This document shows, piece by piece, positions 1 through 8,506 of a DNA stretch of 64,000 nucleotides (within the stretch, counting starts at the first letter, position 1; every line of letters starts with the position of its first letter). This DNA comes from JANLQX01 sp031368215 (GTDB lineage: Bacteria > Actinomycetota > Acidimicrobiia > Acidimicrobiales > JANYDT01). The stretch is taken from the NCBI GenBank assembly GCA_031368215.1, contig JANLRD010000086.1, positions 1 to 64,000 of the forward strand, written 5' to 3'. A program made the position numbers and the translations under genes. The notes beneath the pieces were generated by a model. The model saw only the letters and a list, made by a program, of their open reading frames with translations. It did no database searches and was not told the origin of the DNA.

Positions 1-5
1 GAAGA

Positions 6-605
6 TCAGCGCCGGTGCGTGGTCGGCCGACGGCGTCGAGATGCCGCGAACGTAAGTGTGCCTACGACTGCGGCTATCACGTGGGGAAGCTCGAAATGGA
101 AGCCGGACTGTCCGTTCGAACCATCGGCGATGAGGCCGATCATCTGCACCGCAACGATGGCGCCCACGACGGGAAGCAGCGACAGCGACCACCGCGGTCG
201 CCACGAGACGATCGCCCCGATGCTGCCGAGCACGACGCCCAGCGCGGCGTCTCGCGACAGGTGCGCCGCAGTCGGGCTGCCCACGATCTGACCGAAGGGA
301 ACCTCGCCGACCAGCCATGCGCCGGCCACGCCTATCTGGATCGCCGAGAGGACGCCGAGGGCGAGGCGTAGTAGCAACGACGGATCGGGTCGGATCGCCC
401 GAACGGCCCGGAGCGAGTCCGCAGAAGGCGAAGCTGTCCGAATCGCGTGCAGTGCCTGATCGACCGTCGCCACCGGCCGGGGACCCGACGGATGACCGAG
501 CTGGCTCGCGCTCGACTCGCGTCGGCGAAGCTCGAATACGTTTTCGACGGGATCGCCGTCGTCGTCACCGTGTCGACCACTAACGGGGGCAAGCGGATCG
601 TTCAT
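6..605 (-). CDS. membrane protein, putative ECF anti-sigma partner lacking zinc finger
   Basis: 199 aa. The first ~75 residues are polar. They are followed by about four hydrophobic segments (roughly 77-97, 115-135, 140-160, 172-190) and a basic tail. The start overlaps the end of the ECF sigma gene by 4 nt (ATGA), so the two are translationally coupled. The membrane part (HLSRDAALGV, WRPRW, LLPVVG motifs) resembles, from memory, the C-terminal membrane half of zf-HC2 anti-sigma proteins found next to copper genes in Actinobacteria. This protein has no cysteine, so the usual HxxxCxxC zinc finger is absent. The role as anti-sigma factor is inferred from position only. Confidence 0.6.
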   Translation of the reverse strand: MNDPLAPVSGRHGDDDGDPVENVFELRRRESSASQLGHPSGPRPVATVDQALHAIRTASPSADSLRAVRAIRPDPSLLLRLALGVLSAIQIGVAGAWLVGEVPFGQIVGSPTAAHLSRDAALGVVLGSIGAIVSWRPRWSLSLLPVVGAIVAVQMIGLIADGSNGQSGFHFELPHVIAAVVGTLTFAASRRRRPTTHRR

Positions 606-1108
606 GCCGCGCCCGCCTTACCGGAACCGAGCTCTGTCGCGACCAGGAGTTCGCTGAAGGCCTGGCGGGCACGACCGAGACGTGACCGGACTGTACCGAT
701 CGGGACATCGAGGGTGCCCGCCGCCTCTTCGTAGGAGAGACCGAGGACACCGACGATCACGAGGACTTCGCGATGGTCGACCGAGAGCTGATGGAGCAGT
801 TCGATGAGCTCGTGCGTTGCGTCGTTCTCCAGCGGTTGCATCAGCCGGTCGAGCTCGTGCACCTCGAAGCTCGCCGGGCGCCGCGCCGCCGCATTCGCCT
901 GATCGTTCACCACGTTGCGGCAGATGCGTAGGAGCCACCCTTCGAACGAACCGCGCCGGTCGAAGGTGTCGAGGTACTTCCACGAACGGACGAGGGTTTC
1001 CTGTACTGCCTCCTCGGCGGACCACCGGTCTCTCGTCAGCGATCTTGCAAACGTTGTGAGCGCCCCTTCGTGCCTGCGCACGAGCTCGTCGAAGACCCAG
1101 TCGTTCAC
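602..1108 (-). CDS. ECF-family RNA polymerase sigma factor
   Basis: 168 aa, starting at GTG. Region 2 spans about 8-75 (FARSLTRDRWSAEEAVQET, then the RSWKYLDTFDRRGSFEGWLL block). Region 4 spans about 105-155 (HREVLVIVGVLGLSYEEAA, then GTVRSRLGRAR). Length and both regions fit sigma-70 region 2/4 ECF factors. It forms an operon with the downstream membrane protein. A GGAAC-N17-CGTC element 34 nt upstream suggests autoregulation. Confidence 0.93.
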   Translation of the reverse strand: MNDWVFDELVRRHEGALTTFARSLTRDRWSAEEAVQETLVRSWKYLDTFDRRGSFEGWLLRICRNVVNDQANAAARRPASFEVHELDRLMQPLENDATHELIELLHQLSVDHREVLVIVGVLGLSYEEAAGTLDVPIGTVRSRLGRARQAFSELLVATELGSGKAGAA

Positions 1109-1141
1109 GGCTCCAGTCTGTCATCCCGCACCGGCGCCGCC

Positions 1142-1167
1142 GACGGCATCGGAACCCCTTCGGTTCC
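1142..1167 (-). promoter_or_regulatory. ECF-type promoter candidate upstream of the sigma gene
   Basis: On the minus strand GGAACC (1167-1162) is followed after 16 nt by CGTC (1145-1142), the usual -35/-10 pattern of ECF sigma factors. The -10 lies 34 nt before the GTG start at 1108. The GGAACC also forms a small hairpin with GGTTCC. The rest of the divergent spacer (1109-1277) holds one more inverted repeat, TCGGCA/TGCCGA at 1251-1267, just before the secreted-protein gene. Inferred by pattern only. Confidence 0.45.
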
Positions 1168-1277
1168 CACGACGCCGACGGCTGCGAGTCGGTACTGCGT
1201 TCTCGCCAGGGTCCACCCGCGGGGTCTGAGCCGATTTGAGCCTTTTCTTTTCGGCATCCTTTGCCGATAGTGGTTTC

Positions 1278-2840
1278 ATGCGAACTCTGCGTCGACGGGC
1301 CACATTCTTGGTTGCGCTCGTTGCGCTCGTGGGACTTGGCATCAGCTCGGCAGGAGCGATTCCGACACAGGTGTCAGGAGACGGAAACCCGCGCTTCCCT
1401 TGCGGGATCGAGCAAGGACCAACGTGGAGCAGCAGCGGCAGGACGGGATCGACGTGGTACGTCGCGTCGATCACCGATCGGTCCGAGTGCGCCAAGAGCG
1501 CCGCATGGGCCGCGCAGCTCGGTGCACGCATCGTTGGCAGCACCGGTGACGACGTCCAGTCGTTCCGAGCCGACGGCTATGGCTGCGTGCTCGTGCGATC
1601 GCAACTCCAGATCGCTTGCTACGTCGGCGAGGGTGGGCTGGGCGTGGTCGGCGTGTTCGTCGTCGGCGACCCCGCTCGAAGCCCGCTTGTGCCGAGCTCA
1701 GCGCAGCCCGACCCTCCACCTCCCCCGACACCGACGACCGGACTTGCGCCGCCGGTCGCGACCGATCCGGCCGCGGGCGTCCCGACGGGATTCGTCGAGG
1801 GCGCACGATGCGGACAGGGCGGCGTCGACCACTACGCGGGCCGTCAGTGGGAGTTCCGCCTCGCAGACGGCACCAGGGTGCGGGGATCCAACTGGACGGT
1901 GAACACCTTCTCCTTCTTCACCGACGCAACGTGCAGCACGATCCGGCCTCTCATCCCGATGCTGGCCGACTCGGTGTCGCGGAGCCACAGCCCTGCCGTC
2001 ACCAGCGTCGAGTCGTGGGGCTGTGTCTCGGCCACGACGTCGGACAGCGCCGTGCTGCCCCTTGCCGGATGCGCCCGGTCGATCTTCCCGACTGGCGTCT
2101 CGTACGGCGACGGCACGCCCTCACTCGCGCCCCGGCTCGAGCAGGTCATCGTCTCGCCGGACACCACGACGGGCGCGGGGACAGTGAGCCCCGCCGACGG
2201 TGGCACGCTTGTGCCGTTCACTACAGCTCAGGCACGGAGCCTCAGCGAACGGATGAGCGCAGTCCAGTACGACATCCGCAACTTCGGCGTGACGTTCGTG
2301 GCGCTCAATTGGGTCACCGCCCAGGATCACCTGTCCGGGACGACCGCCCTGGCGACGTCGAAGGTCGGTCGCGCATGTGGTGGCACCCCCAGCGGATACT
2401 GGCCTGCGACGCCGGTGCCCTCGGCCCCGTGGGTCAAACGCTCCGATAGGGGCAACACCTGGACCTTGGCAACGGCGGGCGGCTACCCCTGTGTCATCGC
2501 GGCGGCGGTGTTCGGGATCTTCCTGCCCAATCTGGTGATCAGTAGTGGCGCGGCGAGCCTGGCTGCGTCGCAGCTCGATCGCTACGGATGGTCGTGCGTC
2601 CCGAATCCGGCGTCGACCTCGGCGGTGTGCTCGCTGTCGCCGTCGCGCTCCGCCGACTTCTTGACCACGGGCCTCGGACGCCCGTTACCGACAGCGTTTC
2701 GCGTCGGCGTCGCCGCGGCGTTCCCCCACGAACCGATCGATCGAATCAAGACAATCATCGACGCCACCCTCGTGCGGGTTCGCTTTAGGGCGCCGAGGCC
2801 GGTGATCGTTGCGTCGCCGACGATCTCGCGCGCTCCGTAA
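1278..2840 (+). CDS. large secreted protein of unknown function
   Basis: 520 aa from the ATG at 1278. This start is chosen because a textbook Sec signal peptide begins there (MRTLRRR, then a hydrophobic core, then SAGA). An upstream in-frame ATG at 1236 would put 14 unrelated residues in front. The mature protein is rich in Ser, Thr and Pro, with a PPPPPTPTTG linker near residue 150. It carries about a dozen cysteines, mostly spaced in pairs, which suggests disulfides. The central part contains WEFRLADGTRVRGSNW and YGDGTPSLAP. I do not recognise a family. It lies between the ECF sigma gene and ycnI, so it may be an envelope protein. Confidence 0.75.
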   Translation: MRTLRRRATFLVALVALVGLGISSAGAIPTQVSGDGNPRFPCGIEQGPTWSSSGRTGSTWYVASITDRSECAKSAAWAAQLGARIVGSTGDDVQSFRADGYGCVLVRSQLQIACYVGEGGLGVVGVFVVGDPARSPLVPSSAQPDPPPPPTPTTGLAPPVATDPAAGVPTGFVEGARCGQGGVDHYAGRQWEFRLADGTRVRGSNWTVNTFSFFTDATCSTIRPLIPMLADSVSRSHSPAVTSVESWGCVSATTSDSAVLPLAGCARSIFPTGVSYGDGTPSLAPRLEQVIVSPDTTTGAGTVSPADGGTLVPFTTAQARSLSERMSAVQYDIRNFGVTFVALNWVTAQDHLSGTTALATSKVGRACGGTPSGYWPATPVPSAPWVKRSDRGNTWTLATAGGYPCVIAAAVFGIFLPNLVISSGAASLAASQLDRYGWSCVPNPASTSAVCSLSPSRSADFLTTGLGRPLPTAFRVGVAAAFPHEPIDRIKTIIDATLVRVRFRAPRPVIVASPTISRAP

Positions 2841-2895
2841 CCTTTGCGTCCTGGCGATCGGACGAAACTGTCGTCGACGCTCTTTTCCGTCGAAG

Positions 2896-2920
2896 GGAAC
2901 GATCGGCCTGCCCGATCGGT
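2896..2920 (+). promoter_or_regulatory. ECF-like promoter candidate for ycnI
   Basis: GGAAC at 2896-2900, a 16-nt spacer, then CGGT at 2917-2920, ten bases before the ycnI ATG at 2930. The spacer contains the inverted repeat GATCGG/CCGATC (2901-2917 region). The GGAAC half matches the element in front of the ECF sigma gene. The -10 half is weaker. Confidence 0.35.
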
Positions 2921-2929
2921 CTACACGTC

Positions 2930-3445
2930 ATGAAGCTCATCCTCACGCACCCTGCCCGGCGTTCTCTCGGGCTGGCAACGGCGACCCTTGCCGTGCTCGT
3001 GACCACCGCATCGGGCGCCGGCGCGCATGTCCACACCTCACCGGAGAAGGTGAAGCCGGGCGCTTCGGCCACCGTGTTCTTCGTCATCGGCCATGGATGC
3101 ACCGGCTCACCCACTACGGCAGTCGCCATCAAGGTGCCGGCGACGGTGTCGAACGTTTCCGGTGTCGCCCCGAAGGGCTGGACGGCGTCGGTGAGAAACT
3201 CCGTCGTCACCTTCACCGGCGGCATGCTCGTCGACAAGACGAAGGGCAGCTTCGGCGTGAGGTTCACGGCACCGGCGAAGACGGGAACACTGTTCTTCCC
3301 GACGGTGCAGACCTGCGCGAAGGGGAAGAACTCCTGGATCGATGCTCCACTGGCCGGTGGCGCAGAGCCGGAGAACCCGGCTCCGTTCGTGGCGGTCACG
3401 AACACTCCCGCAGCAGCGACGAAGAAGGTCGCCGCAACCCCGTGA
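2930..3445 (+). CDS. ycnI: YcnI-family (DUF1775) secreted copper-binding protein
   Basis: 171 aa. Signal peptide 1-32 ends AGAGA, so the mature protein would begin with His33 (HVHTSPEKVKPG). An N-terminal histidine is the known Cu(II) ligand of YcnI proteins. The family features PG.SATVFFVIGHGC, a lone Trp in PKGWTASV and a final NPAPFVAVTN stretch are all visible. A hydrophobic C-terminal anchor, common in the family, is missing. The neighbouring ECF sigma/anti-sigma pair matches the family's usual setting. No CopC, CopD or PCu(A)C gene is present in the window. Confidence 0.85.
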   Translation: MKLILTHPARRSLGLATATLAVLVTTASGAGAHVHTSPEKVKPGASATVFFVIGHGCTGSPTTAVAIKVPATVSNVSGVAPKGWTASVRNSVVTFTGGMLVDKTKGSFGVRFTAPAKTGTLFFPTVQTCAKGKNSWIDAPLAGGAEPENPAPFVAVTNTPAAATKKVAATP

Positions 3446-3455
3446 ATGGAAGGCG

Positions 3456-4241
3456 CTACCGGCTCGGCGCGGACTGTTGCGACCACCATGAGCGGAGCAG
3501 CGCGACCGCCTCATCGCGTTCGAGCGGACCGTGGGTCCGCTTGTGTTCGAGCAGCATGCGCAACGCCTCGCCGACCGGGCGCCCGGTGATGCCGAGGAGT
3601 TCCATCACCTCTTCGCCGTTGAGATCGGGGCGTTCAGCGTTTCGTTCGGCTTCGGCGGCAAGACCGCGCACGCGTTGCTCAAGCTCGTCGACCCGCTGAT
3701 GGAGCGCGGCCACCTTGTTGGCGTGGCGAGTCGTGCAGTCGCAGCGCACCAGTTCGTTGAGATCGCCGAGGAGGTGACCGGCATCGCGCGCGTAGCGGCG
3801 CACGGCGGAGTCCTCCCAGCCGTGCTGATAGCCGTGGAACCGGCCCGACAGGCCGACGAGTCGGCCGACGTCGGCCACCAACGCCGGCTCGTAACCGAGT
3901 TCGGTCAGCCGGGCAATCGCCATGCGTTCCCCAACGGCCTCGTGATGGTAAAAGGTCACCTTGCCGTTGCGGAAGCGCCGCGTTGCCGGCTTGCCGACAT
4001 CGTGGAGGAGTGCGGCAAGACGAAGTCGTAAGCGCGGAGACGTCTTCGCAGTGACCGCGATCGAATGACTGAGTACGTCCTTGTGACGATGGATCGGGTC
4101 CTGCTCCATTGCGAGCGCCGGGATCTCGGGCATCATGCGCTCCAGGAGTCCCGACTCGAGGGCGATGCTCAGGCCTTCCGTGGGATCGGGGGCGAGAAGG
4201 ATCTCGTTCAGTCGCTCGCGATCATCCGCACTGTCCATCAT
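3456..4241 (-). CDS. HD-domain protein equal to the C-terminal half of CCA-adding enzyme
   Basis: 261 aa. It aligns by eye with the RNA-binding and HD part of bacterial tRNA nucleotidyltransferases: a QDPIHRHKDVLSHS histidine cluster (51-60), LLHDVGKPATRRF with the HD pair at 80-81, FYHHEAVGE, FHGYQHGWEDSAVRRYARDAG, then RPDLNGEEVMELLGI near the end. The catalytic nucleotidyltransferase head (GGxVRD, DxD) is absent, and the space upstream belongs to a divergent gene. This start has a TAGGAT -10-like box 9 nt upstream. It could be a stand-alone HD phosphohydrolase or a stable remnant. A complete CCA enzyme would have to lie elsewhere. Confidence 0.8.
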   Translation of the reverse strand: MMDSADDRERLNEILLAPDPTEGLSIALESGLLERMMPEIPALAMEQDPIHRHKDVLSHSIAVTAKTSPRLRLRLAALLHDVGKPATRRFRNGKVTFYHHEAVGERMAIARLTELGYEPALVADVGRLVGLSGRFHGYQHGWEDSAVRRYARDAGHLLGDLNELVRCDCTTRHANKVAALHQRVDELEQRVRGLAAEAERNAERPDLNGEEVMELLGITGRPVGEALRMLLEHKRTHGPLERDEAVALLRSWWSQQSAPSR

Positions 4242-4307
4242 GATGCAAGCATCCTACGGGTGCCGCGCGCGAGGACCCACCGACTTCGGTCAGTAGCGTG
4301 TCCGTCC

Positions 4308-5492
4308 ATGGAACCCCAGTACAGCTGCCCGACCCCTTTCGGAACGGTCCAACTGCACCGGGCCCACGTGGACCGCACAGGGACGCTGCAGGCATGGGAC
4401 GGAGCGGACCTTCTGCTTCTCGATCATGTCAAGGAACTCAACCCTGTGCCCGGGTCGCGCATCCTCGTGATCGGTGACACGTTCGGCGCGCTCACGACCG
4501 CGCTGTCGTCGTTCGGAGTCGTGGTGATGTCGGACTCTGCGGTGTCAGAGCGGGGGATCAAGGAGAACCTCGCTCGGAATCCGGAAACTGCCACCGGGCA
4601 AGGCGTGACCTTTGTGGATGCATCGCTCGAGCGTGATGCGCTTGTTGCAGCCGTTGGTGGTCCGGTCGATCTCGTCGTGTGGAACGTCGGGCGAACGACG
4701 GAGTCGGTTTCGCACGCGACGTCGCTTCTCAGCGCTCTCGGGGGCGGAGCGACCATCGTGTTGGCGGCCGGCCTCGACAAGAACCTCCCGCCGCGCACCG
4801 GTGAAATCCTGCGCAGCGTCGGCGAGGTGACGACCCACCCGGGACGCCGCAAGGCCCACGTGTTCGAGGTCCGCCCCTTTGTCGGGGAGTCCACGTTCCG
4901 ATCGGTCGAGCCGTCGAAGGCGACCGAGGTCGTTGTCGCCGAGCACGGACTGGTAATGCACGGCGGACCCGGTGTCTTCTCGTCGGACCGGTTCGACCTC
5001 GGTACCCGTCTGCTGGCCGGACAGATCGCGTCGCGCGCCGAATCGCTCGGGGTCGTACGAAGCGTCGTCGATCTCGGGTGTGGGAACGGCGCGCTCGGCA
5101 TCCTCGCGCTGCGACACTTCCCTGAGGCGTCGGTCCACTTCCTCGACGATTCGCGCACCGCCGTCGCTACCGCTCGGCGCAACGTGCAGGCCAACGCGGC
5201 GACGTCGGCGGAGCGTGCGCACTTCCTCTGCGCCGACGTGTTCGGCGACGACTGGACGGAACCGGTTGACCTCGTGCTCTGCAATCCGCCCTTCCACCAC
5301 ACCAAGGCGATGAGTGATGAAGTGGCATGGCAGATGTTCGTGCAATCGCACCGGTACCTTGCCCCGGGCGGGGAACTCTGGGTCGTCGGCAACCGCCACC
5401 TCGGCTATCACGCCAAGCTTTCGCGGCTGTTCGGCAACGTCCGCCAACTCGACGCGCATCCGAAGTTCGTCGTCCTCGCGTCGACCCGCTGA
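4308..5492 (+). CDS. RsmC/RlmG-type rRNA (guanine-N2)-methyltransferase
   Basis: 394 aa from ATG 4308. This start is supported by a TAGCGT -10 hexamer 8 nt upstream. There are two methyltransferase-fold halves. The N-terminal one (about 45-190) is degenerate. The C-terminal one carries the SAM motif VVDLGCGNGALGI near 250 and the catalytic LCNPPFHHTKA near 315, typical of enzymes making m2G in 16S (G1207, RsmC) or 23S (G1835, RlmG) rRNA. The motif does not separate the two. It is divergent from the HD gene, with both promoters packed into 66 bp. Confidence 0.88.
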   Translation: MEPQYSCPTPFGTVQLHRAHVDRTGTLQAWDGADLLLLDHVKELNPVPGSRILVIGDTFGALTTALSSFGVVVMSDSAVSERGIKENLARNPETATGQGVTFVDASLERDALVAAVGGPVDLVVWNVGRTTESVSHATSLLSALGGGATIVLAAGLDKNLPPRTGEILRSVGEVTTHPGRRKAHVFEVRPFVGESTFRSVEPSKATEVVVAEHGLVMHGGPGVFSSDRFDLGTRLLAGQIASRAESLGVVRSVVDLGCGNGALGILALRHFPEASVHFLDDSRTAVATARRNVQANAATSAERAHFLCADVFGDDWTEPVDLVLCNPPFHHTKAMSDEVAWQMFVQSHRYLAPGGELWVVGNRHLGYHAKLSRLFGNVRQLDAHPKFVVLASTR

Positions 5493-5588
5493 GCCGTACG
5501 GTGCGCGGTTACAGATGAGATGGCGCCCGACGTCTCACCGACTGCTCATGCTGGTCGTCGCACACTTGAACCGAGAAAGCGCTGCATC

Positions 5589-6161
5589 GTGAGCATCGAC
5601 ACCGTCACCCTGTTCTTCGCCCTGTTGGCCATCGCACTCCAAGTCGCAGTTGTTGCCTTGATGCTCAGCGCCGCCGCCGGTCGATCTGTGCGATCCGCGG
5701 TTGTCGACACCATCGGTCCGATTGCGTTGTGGGCGGCCGCAGCGATCGCCACGGTGTGCATGGCCGGCAGCCTGTACCTCTCCGAGGTAGCCAAGTTCAC
5801 GCCCTGCAAACTCTGTTGGTACCAGCGCATCGCCATGTACTCGTCGGCATTCCTTCTCGTGATTGCCGCCGCCCGACGCGACGGCGCGGTGCGGCGTTTT
5901 GTCGGGCCGCTGGTCGTGATCGGGGGGCTGATCTCGGGCTACCACGTGCTGCTCGAGCGATTCCCCCACCTCGAGTCCGGTGCGTGCGATCCCGCCAATC
6001 CGTGCTCGCTGATCTGGTTCGAGAAGTTCGGCTACATCACCATCCCGGTCATGGCGCTGACCGGTTTCGCTGGCGTCATCGCTGCACTGCTCATCCATCG
6101 TGCGTGGGCCGGGGTCGGCTCACCCGCGTCGTCACCGTCCCAGGAGTCCCGCCATGGCTAA
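5589..6161 (+). CDS. DsbB/BdbC-family disulfide bond formation protein
   Basis: 190 aa from GTG 5589. Four membrane helices. The quinone-side pair is C73-x-x-C76 (TPCKLCWYQRIAMY) and the second periplasmic-side pair is C133/C139 (GACDPANPCSLIWF). It re-oxidises a thiol oxidase by passing electrons to quinone. The next gene, overlapping by 8 nt, encodes a membrane-anchored thioredoxin-fold protein with CPHC, the natural partner. An upstream in-frame ATG at 5520 exists but would add a polar tail before helix 1. Confidence 0.88.
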   Translation: MSIDTVTLFFALLAIALQVAVVALMLSAAAGRSVRSAVVDTIGPIALWAAAAIATVCMAGSLYLSEVAKFTPCKLCWYQRIAMYSSAFLLVIAAARRDGAVRRFVGPLVVIGGLISGYHVLLERFPHLESGACDPANPCSLIWFEKFGYITIPVMALTGFAGVIAALLIHRAWAGVGSPASSPSQESRHG

Positions 6162-6810
6162 CGCCCCACAACCCGCCCCGAAGTCCCGTCGCACGCTGAT
6201 TGTGGCGGTGGTGTCCGCCGTTCTGGTCGTCGCTCTGGGCGTCGTGGCAGTGGTGGCAACCAGGAAGGACTCTTCTTCGTCCGACCCGACCGATGTGAGC
6301 GCCGTCAGCATCGAGACGGGCGACGTGACGGTCACCGGGGCGGAGTTGGTTCGACCGCCCGACGCGCCGGCGATCGACCCTGCCATCGGTGCCAAGGCTC
6401 CTGCGCTGAACGGACTCGGCTTCGACGGCTCGCCGGTGTCGATCACCCCGGGGGAGCGGCCGACGATCGTGATGTTCGTCGCACACTGGTGCCCGCACTG
6501 CCAGCGCGAGGTGCCGCAGGTCGTCAAGTGGCTGGCCGCCGGTGTCGCCAAGGGGGTCGACATGAAAGCCGTTGCGACCTCCACCGACGCGAAGCTGCCG
6601 AACTACCCGCCATCGAGTTGGCTCGCCGGCGAAGGCTTTACTGTTCCGACCCTCGTCGACAGCACGGAGTCAACCGCAGCGTCCGCATACGGGCTCGATG
6701 CGTTCCCGTACTTCGTCGCCGTCGACGCGAAGGGCTACGTCACGAAGCGGATGGCGGGCGAGCTCACCGAGGCGCAGTTCACCGACCTCGTCGCGGCGGC
6801 CAAGGCCTGA
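6154..6810 (+). CDS. membrane-anchored thioredoxin-fold thiol oxidoreductase (TlpA/DsbA-like)
   Basis: 218 aa from ATG 6154, with AGGAG seven bases upstream. One N-terminal anchor (13-36), a linker, and a thioredoxin-like domain from about 78. The active site is VAHWCPHCQREVPQ (C113-P-H-C116) and the cis-Pro loop is LDAFPYFVAVD. The CPHC dipeptide favours an oxidase (DsbA-like) rather than a reductase. The overlap with the dsbB-type gene indicates a two-component extracytoplasmic disulfide system. Confidence 0.87.
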   Translation: MANAPQPAPKSRRTLIVAVVSAVLVVALGVVAVVATRKDSSSSDPTDVSAVSIETGDVTVTGAELVRPPDAPAIDPAIGAKAPALNGLGFDGSPVSITPGERPTIVMFVAHWCPHCQREVPQVVKWLAAGVAKGVDMKAVATSTDAKLPNYPPSSWLAGEGFTVPTLVDSTESTAASAYGLDAFPYFVAVDAKGYVTKRMAGELTEAQFTDLVAAAKA

Positions 6811-6822
6811 TCTCACCGAGCG

Positions 6823-6839
6823 CTGAGTCGCAGACTCAG
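6823..6839 (+). terminator. hairpin after the disulfide pair
   Basis: Perfect 7-bp stem CTGAGTC/GACTCAG with a 3-base loop, 12 nt after the stop. No T-run follows, so terminator activity is uncertain. Confidence 0.35.
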
Positions 6840-6928
6840 GGGCGCCGCGGCAGTCCCGCCGAAGTTCGGTCAGGGCACCCGGGGCCTTCCATGTGCGAAT
6901 GACCTCCGATCTTCGCCAGGATGGAGCC

Positions 6929-8452
6929 GTGACCGATTCCTCGAGCGCCACCGTGTCCGTCCACGGCCTGACGAAGCGATACGGCACGAGCACCGTGCTC
7001 GATCACGTGAGCCTCGCAGTGGCGCCCGGTGAGATTCGGGCGCTGCTCGGCGGCAACGGTGCCGGGAAGTCGACCCTCATCAAGATCCTCTCCGGGGTCG
7101 TTCGCGCCGACTCCGGATGGGTCGAGGTCGGCGGCGAGCCCACGGTCATCGCAACGCCCCGTGACGCAAGTGCCGCCGGGATTGCGACCCTGCATCAGGA
7201 GCTTGCCATCGTTCCGGGCCTTTCTGTTGCCGAGAACGTGCTGCTCGGGCGACCGACGCCCCACCGGCTCGGCCGGGTTCGCTGGGGCATGGTCAACGGG
7301 CGGGCGAAAGAGCTCTTCGCCCTTCTCGGCCAGGACATCGACGTACGCCAGGACGCCGCCCGCCTCAGCCCTGTCGCGAAGACGATGACGGCGATCGCCC
7401 GTGCGCTTTCGCTCGACGCGCGTCTGCTGATCCTCGATGAGCCGACGGCCTCGCTCACCGACCAGGAGACCTCACAGCTGTTCACCGCGGTGCGCAACCT
7501 CGCCGCTTCGGGAGTGGGCGTGCTCTACGTCTCGCATCGGCTCGATGAGATCGTCTCGCTGTGCGGCACGTACTCCGTCCTCCGCAACGGCCAACTGGTG
7601 GCCGAGGGCGCGATGGCGGAAACGTCGCCCGACGCGCTCATCACGGCGATGGCCGGCCGTTCGTTCGACGCGCTATTCCCCCCGAGGGCGTCGCTGCCGG
7701 CCGGCGAGCCCCGACTCGTCGCCCGGGGGCTCCACGGGAAGGTCGTCCGCGACGGAGAAATCGACCTCTTAACGGGGGAAATCGTGGGGATTGCCGGTCT
7801 CGCCGGTTCGGGTCGCAGCGAGCTGCTCCGCCTGGTTGCCGGTGCCCAGCGCAGACACCGCGGCTCGGTGACCGTCGATGGGCGCCCCCTCCAGCGTGGG
7901 TCGATTCCGCAAGCCCAGGCCGCCGGCGTGGCGTTGGTCCCGCAGGAACGGCGCGCCGATGGGCTTGTGCCCGACTCGATCGAGCGCAACGTGAACCTGA
8001 CCCGCCTTCGGGCGCTCTCCTGGGGTGGCGCCGCCGTGGCGCGCCGCCGATCGAGTGCCCACGCCCGTGAGAACGCCGATCGGCTCGACGTCGTCCGCCA
8101 GTCGCTCCGCCAACAGGTCCTGACCCTGTCCGGCGGCAACCAGCAGAAGATTTTGCTCGCCAAGTTCCTCGCGCTCGACCCGTCGGTGCTATTGCTCGAC
8201 GAGCCGACAAGGGGTGTCGACGTCGGTACCAAGGCGGAGATCTACTCGCTGCTGCGCTCGCTCGCCGAAGCCGGTACCGCTGTGTGCGTGGTGAGCTCGG
8301 AGCTCTCCGAGCTCATCGGACTGTGCGACCGGATCGTCGTTCTCCAGGACGGCACCAAGGTTGCCGACCTCGCCGCCGCCGGTCTCTCCGAGGAAGCTCT
8401 CCTCAACGCCTGTTACGGCCGCATCCCGGTTGTCGCCGAACCCCGCTCGTAG
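6929..8452 (+). CDS. sugar ABC transporter ATPase, two ABC domains (RbsA/MglA type)
   Basis: 507 aa from GTG 6929, chosen for AGGA seven bases upstream. In-frame starts at 6893 and 6899 are possible. Domain 1 has Walker A GGNGAGKSTL and Walker B LLILDEPTASL with a degenerate signature (LSPVAKTM). Domain 2 has the altered P-loop GLAGSGRSEL, signature LSGGNQQK and DEPTRGVDVGTK. This asymmetry is normal for carbohydrate uptake transporter class 2 ATPases. First gene of an operon with a permease, a kinase and a binding protein. Confidence 0.92.
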   Translation: MTDSSSATVSVHGLTKRYGTSTVLDHVSLAVAPGEIRALLGGNGAGKSTLIKILSGVVRADSGWVEVGGEPTVIATPRDASAAGIATLHQELAIVPGLSVAENVLLGRPTPHRLGRVRWGMVNGRAKELFALLGQDIDVRQDAARLSPVAKTMTAIARALSLDARLLILDEPTASLTDQETSQLFTAVRNLAASGVGVLYVSHRLDEIVSLCGTYSVLRNGQLVAEGAMAETSPDALITAMAGRSFDALFPPRASLPAGEPRLVARGLHGKVVRDGEIDLLTGEIVGIAGLAGSGRSELLRLVAGAQRRHRGSVTVDGRPLQRGSIPQAQAAGVALVPQERRADGLVPDSIERNVNLTRLRALSWGGAAVARRRSSAHARENADRLDVVRQSLRQQVLTLSGGNQQKILLAKFLALDPSVLLLDEPTRGVDVGTKAEIYSLLRSLAEAGTAVCVVSSELSELIGLCDRIVVLQDGTKVADLAAAGLSEEALLNACYGRIPVVAEPRS

Positions 8453-8506
8453 TTTCGCGTACCAGCCCACGCCCCTCCCTCCCTTCGACCACGGTTCCCT
8501 CTTCCC

